Notes: generated by a model not told the origin, from the sequence alone. Counted from the first letter of the stretch, positions 17,042-25,428 are shown. The stretch is 64,000 nt of DNA from Parvularcula sp964219355 (GCA_964219355.1 CAXPOZ010000001.1:124001-188000), one strand, 5' to 3'. Numbers and translations are program-made.

Positions 17042-17911
17042 TCAGTGCGCGCTATCGGAGAAGAGAGCTACCCGGAAAGTCTTAAGAACAATGAGAAAAT
17101 CGAGCCAGGCGCTCTGTTTTTCGATGTAATAAAGATCATAGGCGAGCTTCATGCGGGTATCGCTGACCGATGCCGCATAAGGAAGGTTCACCTGGGCCCA
17201 GCCGGTCAGGCCCGGCTTAACGAGCGTCCGGGCTTCGAAATTCGGAATTTCGGCGGCCAGTTTCTCGCTGAATTCAGGGCGTTCGGGACGCGGGCCGACA
17301 AAGCTCATATCGCCGCGAAGAATGTTGATCGCCTGCGGGATCTCATCGATCCGGGAGCGGCGCAGGAAGGAGCCGATCTTGGTGATCCGGTTGTCGCCCT
17401 TTTCGGCCCAGCGGGGGCCATTCTCTTCGGCATTGGTCCGCATGGTCCGGAATTTCAGGATACGAAAGACCTTGCCGTCACGGCCCATCCGCGCCTGCTG
17501 ATAGAAAACAGGCCCACGTGAATCCATTTTGATCAGGATCGACACCGCGATGATCAGCGGCGCCGTGAAGATGATCAGCATCAAGGAGAGAAGGACATCC
17601 ATGCTCCGTTTGAGGAAACGGCTAAAGAATGCTTTACGGACCAGCGGCGTCTTCATGGTCTTTTCGCGATCATAAAGAAGCGGGTCGATCCAACCCTCAG
17701 GCGCTGAGTCGGCTGCGCCCGTCTGACCGGAGACCGCCTTGCTGACCGTGTCCTGAAGGACCAGCGCCGGGCTCTGCGTCGACTTCTCGCCGACCGAAGA
17801 TCCAGCCCCAGAATCTGACTGCGCCGCCAGACGATGATTGACGATCATCGCCCCCGCCCCAATGGCCGCAAGAAACAGGACCACAGTGACAAATGCATCC
17901 AACCACACCAT
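17042..17911 (-). CDS. Undecaprenyl-phosphate sugar phosphotransferase (initiating, WbaP/EpsB-like)
   Basis: 289 residues. An N-terminal membrane helix (about 2-24) and a linker are followed by the bacterial sugar transferase domain: the hydrophobic entry KRSMDVLLSLMLIIFTAPLII, FYQQARMGRDGKVFRILKFRTM, RITKIGSFLRRSRIDEIPQ, INILRGDMSFVGPRPERPEF and the C-terminal KPGLTGWAQVN. It transfers a sugar-1-phosphate to undecaprenyl phosphate and so starts the repeat unit. It is the first gene of the minus-strand polysaccharide run. ATG at 17911 was chosen over an upstream frame (to 18010) that runs through the promoter region. Confidence 0.9.
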   Translation of the reverse strand: MVWLDAFVTVVLFLAAIGAGAMIVNHRLAAQSDSGAGSSVGEKSTQSPALVLQDTVSKAVSGQTGAADSAPEGWIDPLLYDREKTMKTPLVRKAFFSRFLKRSMDVLLSLMLIIFTAPLIIAVSILIKMDSRGPVFYQQARMGRDGKVFRILKFRTMRTNAEENGPRWAEKGDNRITKIGSFLRRSRIDEIPQAINILRGDMSFVGPRPERPEFSEKLAAEIPNFEARTLVKPGLTGWAQVNLPYAASVSDTRMKLAYDLYYIEKQSAWLDFLIVLKTFRVALFSDSAH

Positions 17912-18033
17912 TGAACTAACCCCAATCGTACTCAACTCAAGACCGACCCTGTACACAAACGGGTCAGCGGCTCTCTCTCCGCAAGGCATAGGAAGCAAAC
18001 CGGGTGCCAAATTCGCCCATAAGGGGATTTTTT

Positions 18034-18078
18034 CCTGTTAACCGTACCTCGCATTAACGAGGCTCTGGTTAAACAGGA
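18034..18078 (+). promoter_or_regulatory. Two-tier hairpin covering the ribosome-binding site of the glycosyltransferase-deacetylase gene
   Basis: In the presumed leader of the gene at 18085, CCTGTTAACC (18034-18043) pairs with GGTTAAACAGG (18067-18077) with one bulged A, and inside it CCTCG (18047-18051) pairs with CGAGG (18058-18062). The right outer arm contains the CAGGA ribosome-binding sequence 7 bases before the ATG, so folding would mask it. The same dyad symmetry could instead be a protein-binding site in the divergent promoter region. Confidence 0.5.
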
Positions 18079-18084
18079 CACACC

Positions 18085-20244
18085 ATGAATGTTCTCGCCC
18101 TAACCACCTTGTACCCCTATCCAGCGCGGCCACGCCACGGAATTTTCGTGGAAAATCGCCTTCGCGCCCTGCGCGCGCATGGAAATAACATTAGTGTGGT
18201 TGCGCCAATCCCCTATTTTCCCCTGTCGCACGAAGTCTTCGGCGATTGGGCGTCCTATGCCAACCCCCCTCGGCAGGAAGAGCGGCACGGGATTTCGATC
18301 ACTCACCCGCCTTATCTGATGTTTCCCAAATTCGGCATGATGGCCGCCGTGGGACAGCTTGAGCGCGTTTTTGAAAATGCCGTCCTTGAGGCCCGGAAGA
18401 ACGGGTTCGAGCCGGACATTCTCGATGCCCATTATCTTTTCCCTGATGGCGTTGCGGCGACCCGCGTTGGCAAGCGCCTCGGTCTGCCGGTCATTCTGAC
18501 CGCGCGCGGCAGCGATGTGACCCTCCTGCCCGGCTATCCGGGGCCACGGCGGCTGATCCTCGAAGCTGTTGCCGATGCAGACCACATCATCACGGTCGCA
18601 GAAGCCTTACGCAAAGACCTTATCGGTCTTGGTGCGGATCCATCCAAGGTCACGACCATCCGCAATGGCGTCGATCTGAAGACCTTCCATCCCGATGCGC
18701 CCCGCGCTGAGCGCCTGCCCAAAACAGAGGCGCCGCTGATCCTTTCGGTCGGCCATCTGATCCAGCGCAAGGGCCATGACCTCGTCATCTCTGCGCTTGA
18801 GCACATCCCCCGCGCGCATCTGGTCATCGTGGGCGGCGGCATCGAAGAGCCCGCCCTCCGCCAACGGGTCAAGGCGCTCAAACTGTCTGACCGGGTACAT
18901 TTCGCAGGTGAGCAGCCGCATCACGCACTCGCCGGTTTTTATGCGCATGCAGATCTTCTGATGCTGGGCTCTGACCGCGAAGGCTGGCCCAATGTCCTGT
19001 TGGAAGCGATGGCCTGCGGCACGCCTTGTGTCTCCGCCCCTGCGGGCGGCGTGGCCGAAGTCATCACCGCCCCCGAAGCCGGGATCGTGACGGCAGAACG
19101 CACCCCCATGGCACTTGCAACCGCCGCCATGACCATTCTGTCCGATCCGCCGGACCGCAGCGCAACGCGCCGGTATGCGGAACAATTCGGCTGGGACGAA
19201 GTCGCAAATGACGTCTCTACTGTCTGGCAGCGCGCCACACGGCGCAGCTCTTCAATCGGCTGGGGCGAGGCACAGGAGATGCCGCTTGAAAAACCTTCCT
19301 TCATCCTGACGGTCGACACCGAAGAACTCTTTGACTGGGAAGGCAATTACACCGACTGGCGCGTACCGCCTGCAGAAGGGCTCGAACGCCTGCAGGCGGC
19401 GGCGCGTGAAGCCGGCGTCACGCCGCTTTATTTTGTCACCTATCCGCTGATGGAGGATGATGAAATCGGCGGACGGCTGGCACGCTGGCAGGCAGAAGGC
19501 ACCGCCTATTGCGGACTTCACCTGCATAGCTGGTCGACCCCGCCCAATGGCGAAGAGTTGAGCCCAGCGCGGACCTATCAGCTTCATCTTGATCCGGACA
19601 AACACCAGAAAAAACTCCGAGCCCTGACGGCAGCCTATCGCAACCGGTTCGGCTGCTCCCCCATCGCGCATCGCGCGGGCCGATACGGCATCGCCCCCTG
19701 GGTGCTCGACCAACTCGCCGGCGAAGGCGTAATGCTCGACTTCTCTCCTTCTGCAGGGTTCGATTTCCGGAAAACTCAGGGGCCAGACTTTTCGACTTTC
19801 AGCGTCATGCCGCATACGCGCAAAACACCACATGGCACCCAATGGGTGATCCCTGTTTCAGGATCGCGCTGGGTTCGCGGGCTCGGCTCGCCGCATCCAA
19901 TCGGCCCAGAAGCGCGCGGTCTCGGACGCCGTCTACAGACGCTGAGCACGGCCCCCATTCGCCTGACGCCCGAAGGCAACAGCCTCTCCGATATGCAGAA
20001 GCTTTCCCGTCAGCTCTTGAATAAGAAGACTGGCCTTTTGACCCCGGCACTTCATCTGACTAGCATCACGGCTGGCGCCACGCCATACTCGGCCGACGAG
20101 AACAGCGTCGCAGGCTTGCTTAGTGTACTGAAAGATTATCTTGGCTGGGTTCAGGCAGAGGGCGTCAGCCCCCTCACCTTGCCGGAGCTGGCGAAGGCGC
20201 TCGGCGTTGAAACCTTCGACAAAAAGGTCAGCGAGACCGCCTAG
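18085..20244 (+). CDS. Fusion protein: GT4 glycosyltransferase plus polysaccharide-deacetylase-like domain
   Basis: 719 residues with two clear modules. Residues 1 to about 385 are a GT-B fold, family 4 glycosyltransferase: N-terminal LTTLYPYPARPRHGIFVENR, SVGHLIQRKGHDLVI at the start of the second domain, and REGWPNVLLEAMACGTP with the donor-binding E-x7-E pattern. From about 400 a second domain begins with FILTVDTEELFDWEGNYTDW and continues with GLHLHSW and HRAGRYGIAPWVLDQL, the pattern of WalW-like members of the deacetylase (NodB-like) superfamily. The TVDTEE metal motif and His-x-His suggest a functional metal site. It is divergent from the sugar transferase and would act on the same polymer. 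Its stop shares a CTAG with dksA. Confidence 0.85.
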   Translation: MNVLALTTLYPYPARPRHGIFVENRLRALRAHGNNISVVAPIPYFPLSHEVFGDWASYANPPRQEERHGISITHPPYLMFPKFGMMAAVGQLERVFENAVLEARKNGFEPDILDAHYLFPDGVAATRVGKRLGLPVILTARGSDVTLLPGYPGPRRLILEAVADADHIITVAEALRKDLIGLGADPSKVTTIRNGVDLKTFHPDAPRAERLPKTEAPLILSVGHLIQRKGHDLVISALEHIPRAHLVIVGGGIEEPALRQRVKALKLSDRVHFAGEQPHHALAGFYAHADLLMLGSDREGWPNVLLEAMACGTPCVSAPAGGVAEVITAPEAGIVTAERTPMALATAAMTILSDPPDRSATRRYAEQFGWDEVANDVSTVWQRATRRSSSIGWGEAQEMPLEKPSFILTVDTEELFDWEGNYTDWRVPPAEGLERLQAAAREAGVTPLYFVTYPLMEDDEIGGRLARWQAEGTAYCGLHLHSWSTPPNGEELSPARTYQLHLDPDKHQKKLRALTAAYRNRFGCSPIAHRAGRYGIAPWVLDQLAGEGVMLDFSPSAGFDFRKTQGPDFSTFSVMPHTRKTPHGTQWVIPVSGSRWVRGLGSPHPIGPEARGLGRRLQTLSTAPIRLTPEGNSLSDMQKLSRQLLNKKTGLLTPALHLTSITAGATPYSADENSVAGLLSVLKDYLGWVQAEGVSPLTLPELAKALGVETFDKKVSETA

Positions 20245-20654
20245 TCGTCGCGGTGCACTTTTTCGCGACGCTCGTGCTGTTCCTGCGCTTCGAGCGACAG
20301 GGTCGCGGTCGGCCGGGCCTCAAGACGGCGCAGGCCGATCGGCTCGCCGGTTTCCTCGCAATAGCCATACTCGCCATTGTCGATCCTGCGGATCGCAGAA
20401 TCGATCTTCGAGATCAGCTTGCGCTGGCGGTCACGGGTCCGAAGCTCCAGCGAGTGATCAGTTTCACTCGAAGCACGGTCCGCAGGATCCGCCAGATGCA
20501 GGCTATCGGTCTGCATCTGCTCAATCGTGAGTTTGCTCTGGCTCAGAATTTCCGATTTCCAGTCGAGAAGTTTCTTCCGGAAATAGGCCTGCTGGCGCTC
20601 ATTCATGAAGGGCTCGTCTTCAGACGGCCGGTAATCTTCAGCTACGTCGCTCAC
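20241..20654 (-). CDS. dksA: RNA polymerase-binding transcription factor DksA
   Basis: 137 residues. DksA binds the secondary channel of RNA polymerase and, with ppGpp, redirects transcription under starvation. The N-terminal EDYRPSEDEPFMNERQ and the coiled coil (about 30-100) with its acidic tip DPADRASSETD are typical. The C-terminal globular domain YCEETGEPIGLRRLEARPTATLS retains only one of the four zinc-finger cysteines, as is common in alphaproteobacterial DksA. GTG at 20654 has an excellent GGGAGG ribosome-binding site at 6 bases and gives the family N-terminus; the frame extends upstream but without family resemblance. Confidence 0.94.
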   Translation of the reverse strand: MSDVAEDYRPSEDEPFMNERQQAYFRKKLLDWKSEILSQSKLTIEQMQTDSLHLADPADRASSETDHSLELRTRDRQRKLISKIDSAIRRIDNGEYGYCEETGEPIGLRRLEARPTATLSLEAQEQHERREKVHRDD

Positions 20655-20915
20655 ATTTGCCTCCCATTGCCGGATCCCGAATTCGTCTAATTTCGGGCCA
20701 GCGTTACTTTCTCCCCTGCAGGGGATGGGCCGCCGCCCTCTAACCGTGTCACTCCCCGCCGACAAGCGAGAGTTGTTCGCCGTTGTTTTGTGCGCTTTCT
20801 CGCTGATCTATCGTGACTTTTGTGCCGCACATTTGTTTTGCATTGCGAAGATATCCCCGTTTGCCTTCGCCTGTGCTAAAAGGGGATGTGGTGGAAGATG
20901 TGAGGGGTGTCCGCG

Positions 20916-22007
20916 ATGCGGATTTCCAATGACGGGATTGCGCTGATCAAGCGTTTTGAAGGGCTCGAACTCGAGGCTTATCGGGACGCTGTGGGGATTC
21001 TCACCATCGGATACGGCCATACGGGCGATGACGTCTATGAAGGCCAGGTGATCAACGAGGCCGAAGCAGAAGCCATTCTTCGCCGCGACCTCGACCGGTT
21101 CGAAGTCGCCGTGAATGAAGGCATCAAGGCCCCGACGGCCCAATCGATGTTCGATGCCTTTGTTTCGCTAAGCTTCAATATCGGCTCGGGCGCTTTCAAG
21201 AAATCGACCGCCCTCAAACGCCACAACAAACGTGATTATGTCGGCGCCTCGGAAGCCATCACCTGGTGGAACAAGGCGGGCGGCAATGTCCTGACCGGCC
21301 TCGTCCGGCGCCGCGCCGCCGAAGAAGCCCTCTATCTTGAGGGTCTCGGCGATGTGACCGAGGACAATCCGACAGCCAGTGCCGGGATTGAAGAGAACTC
21401 CCCTCGCCGCTCGAACCCTGTCTCGAGCCGGACGACCGCAGGGGCCGGCACAGCCGGGGCAGCCGGCGCAACCGGCGCAGGCGCTGTCCTTCTCGATGAT
21501 GACGAGAAGGATGATGCCGCAGATGACGGCACCACGACGGATACCGGCACGACCGATACGGGCACCACGGACTCTGGGACTTCGGATTCGGGGACAACGG
21601 ACACCGGATCGACAGAGACAGATACTGACACAGGCGATACGGATACTGGCGACACCGGTGACGGTGATACCGGCACGCCCGATGACATGACCGATACGGG
21701 TGATGGCGACATCGAAGATGCTGGCGATACGGACACCGGCACGACGGGTGATGAAGATGCCGACAGCGGGACCGACACCGCCGACGAGACAGTCGACGAA
21801 ACGGCCGCAGAAACCTCTACCGATGATCACGAGAGTGGCACCGAGACAACAGAATCGACCGCCGATGATGGCGGCACGATGATGGAGAAACTGACGCCGG
21901 AAGACCGGACCGAAGCCATCGTCCTGATTGCCGGTGTCGTCGCAGTTCTCGCCGCGATTTTCGTGATCTTCTCGCGGATCGACGATTGGTTCAAATACCG
22001 CCGCTAG
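20916..22007 (+). CDS. Membrane-tethered T4-type lysozyme (GH24) with Asp/Thr/Gly-rich linker
   Basis: 363 residues in three parts. Residues 1-150 are a phage-type muramidase that cleaves the MurNAc-GlcNAc bond; the T4 lysozyme triad is present with exact spacing (E15, D24, T30) in FEGLELEAYRDAVGILTIGYGHT. Residues 150-325 are a highly acidic low-complexity linker of D/T/G/E. Residues about 334-355 form one membrane helix followed by a short basic tail (FKYRR), so the C-terminus would face the cytoplasm and the enzyme the cell wall. There is no N-terminal signal peptide. The ATG at 20916 has a GAGGGG site at 9 bases. No other phage genes are nearby. Confidence 0.88.
   Translation: MRISNDGIALIKRFEGLELEAYRDAVGILTIGYGHTGDDVYEGQVINEAEAEAILRRDLDRFEVAVNEGIKAPTAQSMFDAFVSLSFNIGSGAFKKSTALKRHNKRDYVGASEAITWWNKAGGNVLTGLVRRRAAEEALYLEGLGDVTEDNPTASAGIEENSPRRSNPVSSRTTAGAGTAGAAGATGAGAVLLDDDEKDDAADDGTTTDTGTTDTGTTDSGTSDSGTTDTGSTETDTDTGDTDTGDTGDGDTGTPDDMTDTGDGDIEDAGDTDTGTTGDEDADSGTDTADETVDETAAETSTDDHESGTETTESTADDGGTMMEKLTPEDRTEAIVLIAGVVAVLAAIFVIFSRIDDWFKYRR
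21526..21840 (+). repeat. Degenerate tandem repeat encoding the Asp/Thr/Gly linker of the lysozyme
   Basis: Short units such as GATACCGGC / GACACCGGC recur imperfectly, encoding DTG, TDTGTTDTG and DGDTGTPD runs. The protein segment is almost free of hydrophobic or basic residues. The repeats are coding, in frame, and likely to vary in length between strains. Confidence 0.8.
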
Positions 22008-22387
22008 TCGGTGGTGGCGATCCAGTCGGGATCATCCTGCACGGCGCGCTCAAACGTCAGGAAGTCATAATAGCCGCAGCGCTTTTGGCTCGGGAAATCC
22101 CGGCAGATTTCCGGCCTTGCATGATAGATCGTGCAATTGCGCGTCTCTGAATCGATGAAGCGGCAAATCGTCGTGAAATGCTCATCATCCTTGTGGCGCA
22201 GGACGCGAGGGCTTTCTTCATCGCCTTTTTTGGTAAACCGCTTTTTCGCCTGCGCCTCGGTCAGCCCGAAATGCTTGGCGAGCCGCTTGATATCTTTATC
22301 CGTCACCGGAATATGCTGATAAGAGCAGCAATAGGCCGGGCATTTGAGGCAGTTGTAACGGTTGCGGGAGGGCTTTTTTTCCGCCAT
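22004..22387 (-). CDS. YkgJ-family cysteine-cluster protein
   Basis: 127 residues with a conserved cysteine pattern: CLKCPAYCC near the N-terminus, then C75 (TICRF), C85 (NCTIYHARPEIC), and CGYYD. This is the CxxCxxxCC...C...YxxRPxxCR signature of the YkgJ/Fli-B-like family, thought to bind zinc or an iron-sulfur cluster; no specific reaction is assigned. A CCGGAG ribosome-binding site precedes the ATG. The stop overlaps the lysozyme stop by four bases (CTAG). Confidence 0.85.
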   Translation of the reverse strand: MAEKKPSRNRYNCLKCPAYCCSYQHIPVTDKDIKRLAKHFGLTEAQAKKRFTKKGDEESPRVLRHKDDEHFTTICRFIDSETRNCTIYHARPEICRDFPSQKRCGYYDFLTFERAVQDDPDWIATTD

Positions 22388-22458
22388 GGGCTCCGGTCTT
22401 CAATATCTGAATACCATGTGATGAACCGCCCCGCACAAACTGACAAGGCAAAGACGAC

Positions 22459-23763
22459 ATGATCCCGCGTTACACCCGCCCCGAAATGGATGCCATCTGG
22501 AGCCAGGAAACCAAATACAAAATCTGGTTCGAAATCGAAGCGCACGCCGCAACGGCCATGGCCCGCCTCGGGATTGTGCCCGAAGAGGCGGCCGAGATCA
22601 TCTGGGAAAAGGGCAAGGACGCAAAATTCAGCCCCGAACGGATCGACGAAATCGAAGCTGTCACAAAGCATGATGTCATTGCCTTTCTGACCCACCTTGC
22701 CGAACTCGTCGGCCCGGAAGCCCGCTTCGTTCATCAGGGCCTGACCTCTTCAGATATTCTTGATACGTGCTTTTCGGTACAGCTCGTTCGGGCAACCGAC
22801 CTTCTGATGGAAGGAATGGACCGGGTGCTCACCGCGCTTGAGACACGGGCTAAGGAACACAAATTCACCCCCATGGTCGGGCGCAGCCACGGCATTCACG
22901 CCGAGCCCATCACTTTCGGCCTCAAGCTTGCTGGTTTCCATGCGGAGTTCCAACGCGCGAAGAAACGCCTTGAAACCGCGCGGGAAGAAATCGCTGTCTG
23001 CGCCCTCTCCGGTGCTGTCGGGACCTTCGCCAATGTCGATCCGTCCGTTGAGGAATATGTCGGCGAGCAGCTCGGACTTTCGCCCGAACCTGTCTCAACA
23101 CAAGTCATCCCGCGCGACCGACACGCCGCCTATTTCGCCGCTCTTGGCGTCATCGCCTCCTCCGTTGAGCGCCTCGCCACAGAGATCCGTCACCTTCAGC
23201 GTACGGAAGTTCGTGAAGCCGAAGAATTTTTCTCTAAAGGCCAGAAGGGCTCGTCCGCCATGCCACATAAACGGAACCCGGTCCTGACGGAAAATCTGAC
23301 CGGCCTTGCGCGCCTCGTCCGCATGGCCGTCGTGCCGGCCATGGAAAATGTCGCGCTGTGGCATGAGCGGGATATAAGCCACTCTTCCGTCGAACGAGGG
23401 ATCGGGCCGGATTCAACAATCCATCTCGACTTCGCCCTCCACCGGCTCGCCGGTGTCGTTGAAAAGCTCGTCGTCTATGAAGATGCGATGCAGAAGAATC
23501 TCGACCATCTGGGCGGTCTTGTGAACTCGCAACGTGTCCTTCTTGCCCTGACCCAAGCCGGCGTCAGCCGCGAGGACGCATACGTCCTAGTTCAGCGAAA
23601 TGCGATGAAGGTCTGGGCCGAAGGCGGCATGCTGCTTGATCATTTGTCGGCCGATCCGGAAGTCACCGCTGCCCTGCCCCGCGAAAAACTCGAGCCGCTC
23701 TTTGATATCGGCTACCACACCAAGCATGTGGACACGGTCTTCAAGCGGGTCTTCGGTGGGTAA
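22459..23763 (+). CDS. purB: Adenylosuccinate lyase
   Basis: 434 residues, the usual length. Catalyses two fumarate-releasing steps of purine synthesis: SAICAR to AICAR and adenylosuccinate to AMP. Family signatures: HDVIAFLTHLAE, the catalytic-histidine segment GRSHGIHAEPITFG, and the signature loop KGSSAMPHKRNPVL with the catalytic serine. Its substrate SAICAR is the product of PurC, encoded about 3 kb downstream. Start at ATG 22459. Confidence 0.97.
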   Translation: MIPRYTRPEMDAIWSQETKYKIWFEIEAHAATAMARLGIVPEEAAEIIWEKGKDAKFSPERIDEIEAVTKHDVIAFLTHLAELVGPEARFVHQGLTSSDILDTCFSVQLVRATDLLMEGMDRVLTALETRAKEHKFTPMVGRSHGIHAEPITFGLKLAGFHAEFQRAKKRLETAREEIAVCALSGAVGTFANVDPSVEEYVGEQLGLSPEPVSTQVIPRDRHAAYFAALGVIASSVERLATEIRHLQRTEVREAEEFFSKGQKGSSAMPHKRNPVLTENLTGLARLVRMAVVPAMENVALWHERDISHSSVERGIGPDSTIHLDFALHRLAGVVEKLVVYEDAMQKNLDHLGGLVNSQRVLLALTQAGVSREDAYVLVQRNAMKVWAEGGMLLDHLSADPEVTAALPREKLEPLFDIGYHTKHVDTVFKRVFGG

Positions 23764-23774
23764 TTTCTAAGTTG

Positions 23775-23802
23775 CCGGATAAGCCGTACAAGGCTTATCC
23801 GG
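23775..23802. terminator. Perfect 11-bp hairpin between convergent purB and the VWA-protein gene
   Basis: CCGGATAAGCC and GGCTTATCCGG form a perfect stem with a 6-base loop. The right arm contains the stop codon of the minus-strand gene at 23795. No T run follows on either strand, so it is a weak candidate for an intrinsic bidirectional terminator and may instead protect mRNA 3' ends. Confidence 0.4.
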
Positions 23803-25249
23803 TAATCCGCAGCGCGTTGACCGATGCCGCGATCGCGCGGAACGCCGCCGTCACATCAAGGCCTTCAACGAGATAATAGTTCGTTGGCGATGAGGCACAC
23901 GCCTCTAGCGCCTCGTCAGAGTCGGCGCCCGGCGTGATGTCAAAGCCGATCGTGTAGATCACGATGCCTTCTTCCTTCGCTGCATTACAGATGCGCTGCA
24001 GCTGACCGTGTGCAGAGTTTGTCGTAGTTGAATCAGAGGCCCGTCCATTGTTCCGGATATTCTGATCCCAGGAATAATATTCCTCGACGGTGTAATATTC
24101 ATATTCTACACAACGGGTCCGACGACGGCCACGCCGATCGTAATATGTCTCATAGTCTATACAATCACCGCGACGCGTATCCCAGTAAGAGGCCGGGCGA
24201 ACACCCTGGTTCATCTCACCATCCGTCATGATGATCAGCACCTTGAAGGAACCCACATCATAATCCGCCGGCCTGTCGGCGAAATCTCCACCAAACTTGC
24301 CTTTCCAGTCCGGCGAGAGCGCGACCGCGCCCCAATACGCCCCTTCATTGATGGCCGTGTAACCATCCGCGCTAAGGTTCTGGATCTTGTTTTTCAACGC
24401 CGTGGGGCTTTTCCGGTTCATGTAAATTTCTGACGCGGAAGTCGTGACGCAATAGCGCGTGCTCCGATCCGGCCGGATACGGACTTCCGGGCGCGCCCTG
24501 TATGGCAACAGGTCGAGGCTATCGAAATCGTTGTTCTGCAGCTCTATACAGTCAGAGTTATTCGGTGAATTGAACCTGAAATTCCCGAACGGAACCCCTC
24601 CATATTGAAGATATTCATCCGGATCAGGATCAACATTCGCGGACGACCAGTTATACGCATAATCATCAAAGATCGGCGCAATGTTCACAGATGCCGAGAA
24701 CGGCACAATGTTCATAGATGTCGTATCCGGGTCCGATGCGGCATAGATCGCATCGACAAACTCACTGGCGGCATCATGAAGGTTGTCGATCTTCGAGCCT
24801 CGCATCGAGCCTGATACGTCGAGGACGAGCGAAATTTCCAGATTGTCAGCAGCCTGCATAGCGGTCGCAACAGACGTCACCTTCAACTCCTTGATCCCGA
24901 TGAGGGAGAGAAAATAGGTATTGGCAGACCCCGTCGCCCGCACTTGGATCGTCTTGTTGGTCAGCGATGCCGTATCCTGAAGAACCTCGACAGAGATATC
25001 AGAGTCAAAGTTACGGCGATTGATCTGCCGCTGTACAAATTCAGTTACAACAGGATCAGTATCACGCGTCTGGGTCAGCGACGCCGCGGCGAGCACGGCC
25101 GATTCAACGACACTATCGAGTTCTGTCCGTAAGGTGACGTAACGGGCGAAATCAACACCGGCCCCCAACACAAGGGTGACGGGCATGACGAGGATAGCCG
25201 TCATGAGAGCGACGTTGCCCTTGCGATTTTGCCAGAATGAGCGCCACAT
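23795..25249 (-). CDS. TadG-like pilus-assembly/von Willebrand factor A domain protein
   Basis: 484 residues. The N-terminus is a TadE/TadG-type module: basic RKGNVALMTAILVMPVTLVLGAGVD with one membrane helix (about 13-35). A VWA domain follows, with the metal-binding MIDAS motif DVSGSMRGS (about 144-152) and an IIMTDGEMN segment. Inserted late in the VWA domain is a loop rich in tyrosine and arginine (DYETYYDRRGRRRTRC and VEYEYYTVEEYYSWD) with cysteine pairs. TadG proteins are envelope proteins of Flp pilus systems, but none of the other tad genes is nearby. It may be an orphan adhesin or pilus accessory protein. Confidence 0.8.
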   Translation of the reverse strand: MWRSFWQNRKGNVALMTAILVMPVTLVLGAGVDFARYVTLRTELDSVVESAVLAAASLTQTRDTDPVVTEFVQRQINRRNFDSDISVEVLQDTASLTNKTIQVRATGSANTYFLSLIGIKELKVTSVATAMQAADNLEISLVLDVSGSMRGSKIDNLHDAASEFVDAIYAASDPDTTSMNIVPFSASVNIAPIFDDYAYNWSSANVDPDPDEYLQYGGVPFGNFRFNSPNNSDCIELQNNDFDSLDLLPYRARPEVRIRPDRSTRYCVTTSASEIYMNRKSPTALKNKIQNLSADGYTAINEGAYWGAVALSPDWKGKFGGDFADRPADYDVGSFKVLIIMTDGEMNQGVRPASYWDTRRGDCIDYETYYDRRGRRRTRCVEYEYYTVEEYYSWDQNIRNNGRASDSTTTNSAHGQLQRICNAAKEEGIVIYTIGFDITPGADSDEALEACASSPTNYYLVEGLDVTAAFRAIAASVNALRITG

Positions 25250-25391
25250 AAGAGACTCGTTTCTTACACTTCCAGACGCTCTTTATAGTGCAGCACGATT
25301 AATTGCCGCTTAAACAAGTAGGTAAACGAACAATTCAAATATTCTCAGAAAGTTTTTATTATTCATCACGACAGGCGCTGGAATTCCCTCA

Positions 25392-25428
25392 CAAAAAACC
25401 CCTCATGTCCTGTTTTGACACAAGGGGT
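25392..25428 (-). terminator. Rho-independent terminator after the SDR gene
   Basis: On the minus strand ACCCCTTGTGTC pairs with GACATGAGGGGT (12 bp including two G-U pairs) and is followed by a run of six T. It ends the DUF1476-SDR operon 35 bases after the stop at 25463. Confidence 0.8.

Noticed and set aside
21526..21840. Tandem repeats considered as a CRISPR array
   Set aside because: Units are short, imperfect, in frame, and encode the lysozyme linker; there are no spacers.
20916..22007. Lysozyme as a prophage remnant
   Set aside because: No holin, integrase, capsid or tail gene nearby; flanks are housekeeping genes, and the protein has an added linker and anchor.
23775..23802. Hairpin after purB as a standard intrinsic terminator
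   Set aside because: The stem is perfect but no T run follows on either strand, so only a low-confidence entry was made.
23795..25249. A Tad pilus locus
   Set aside because: Only the TadG-like protein is present; flanking genes are purB and an SDR enzyme.
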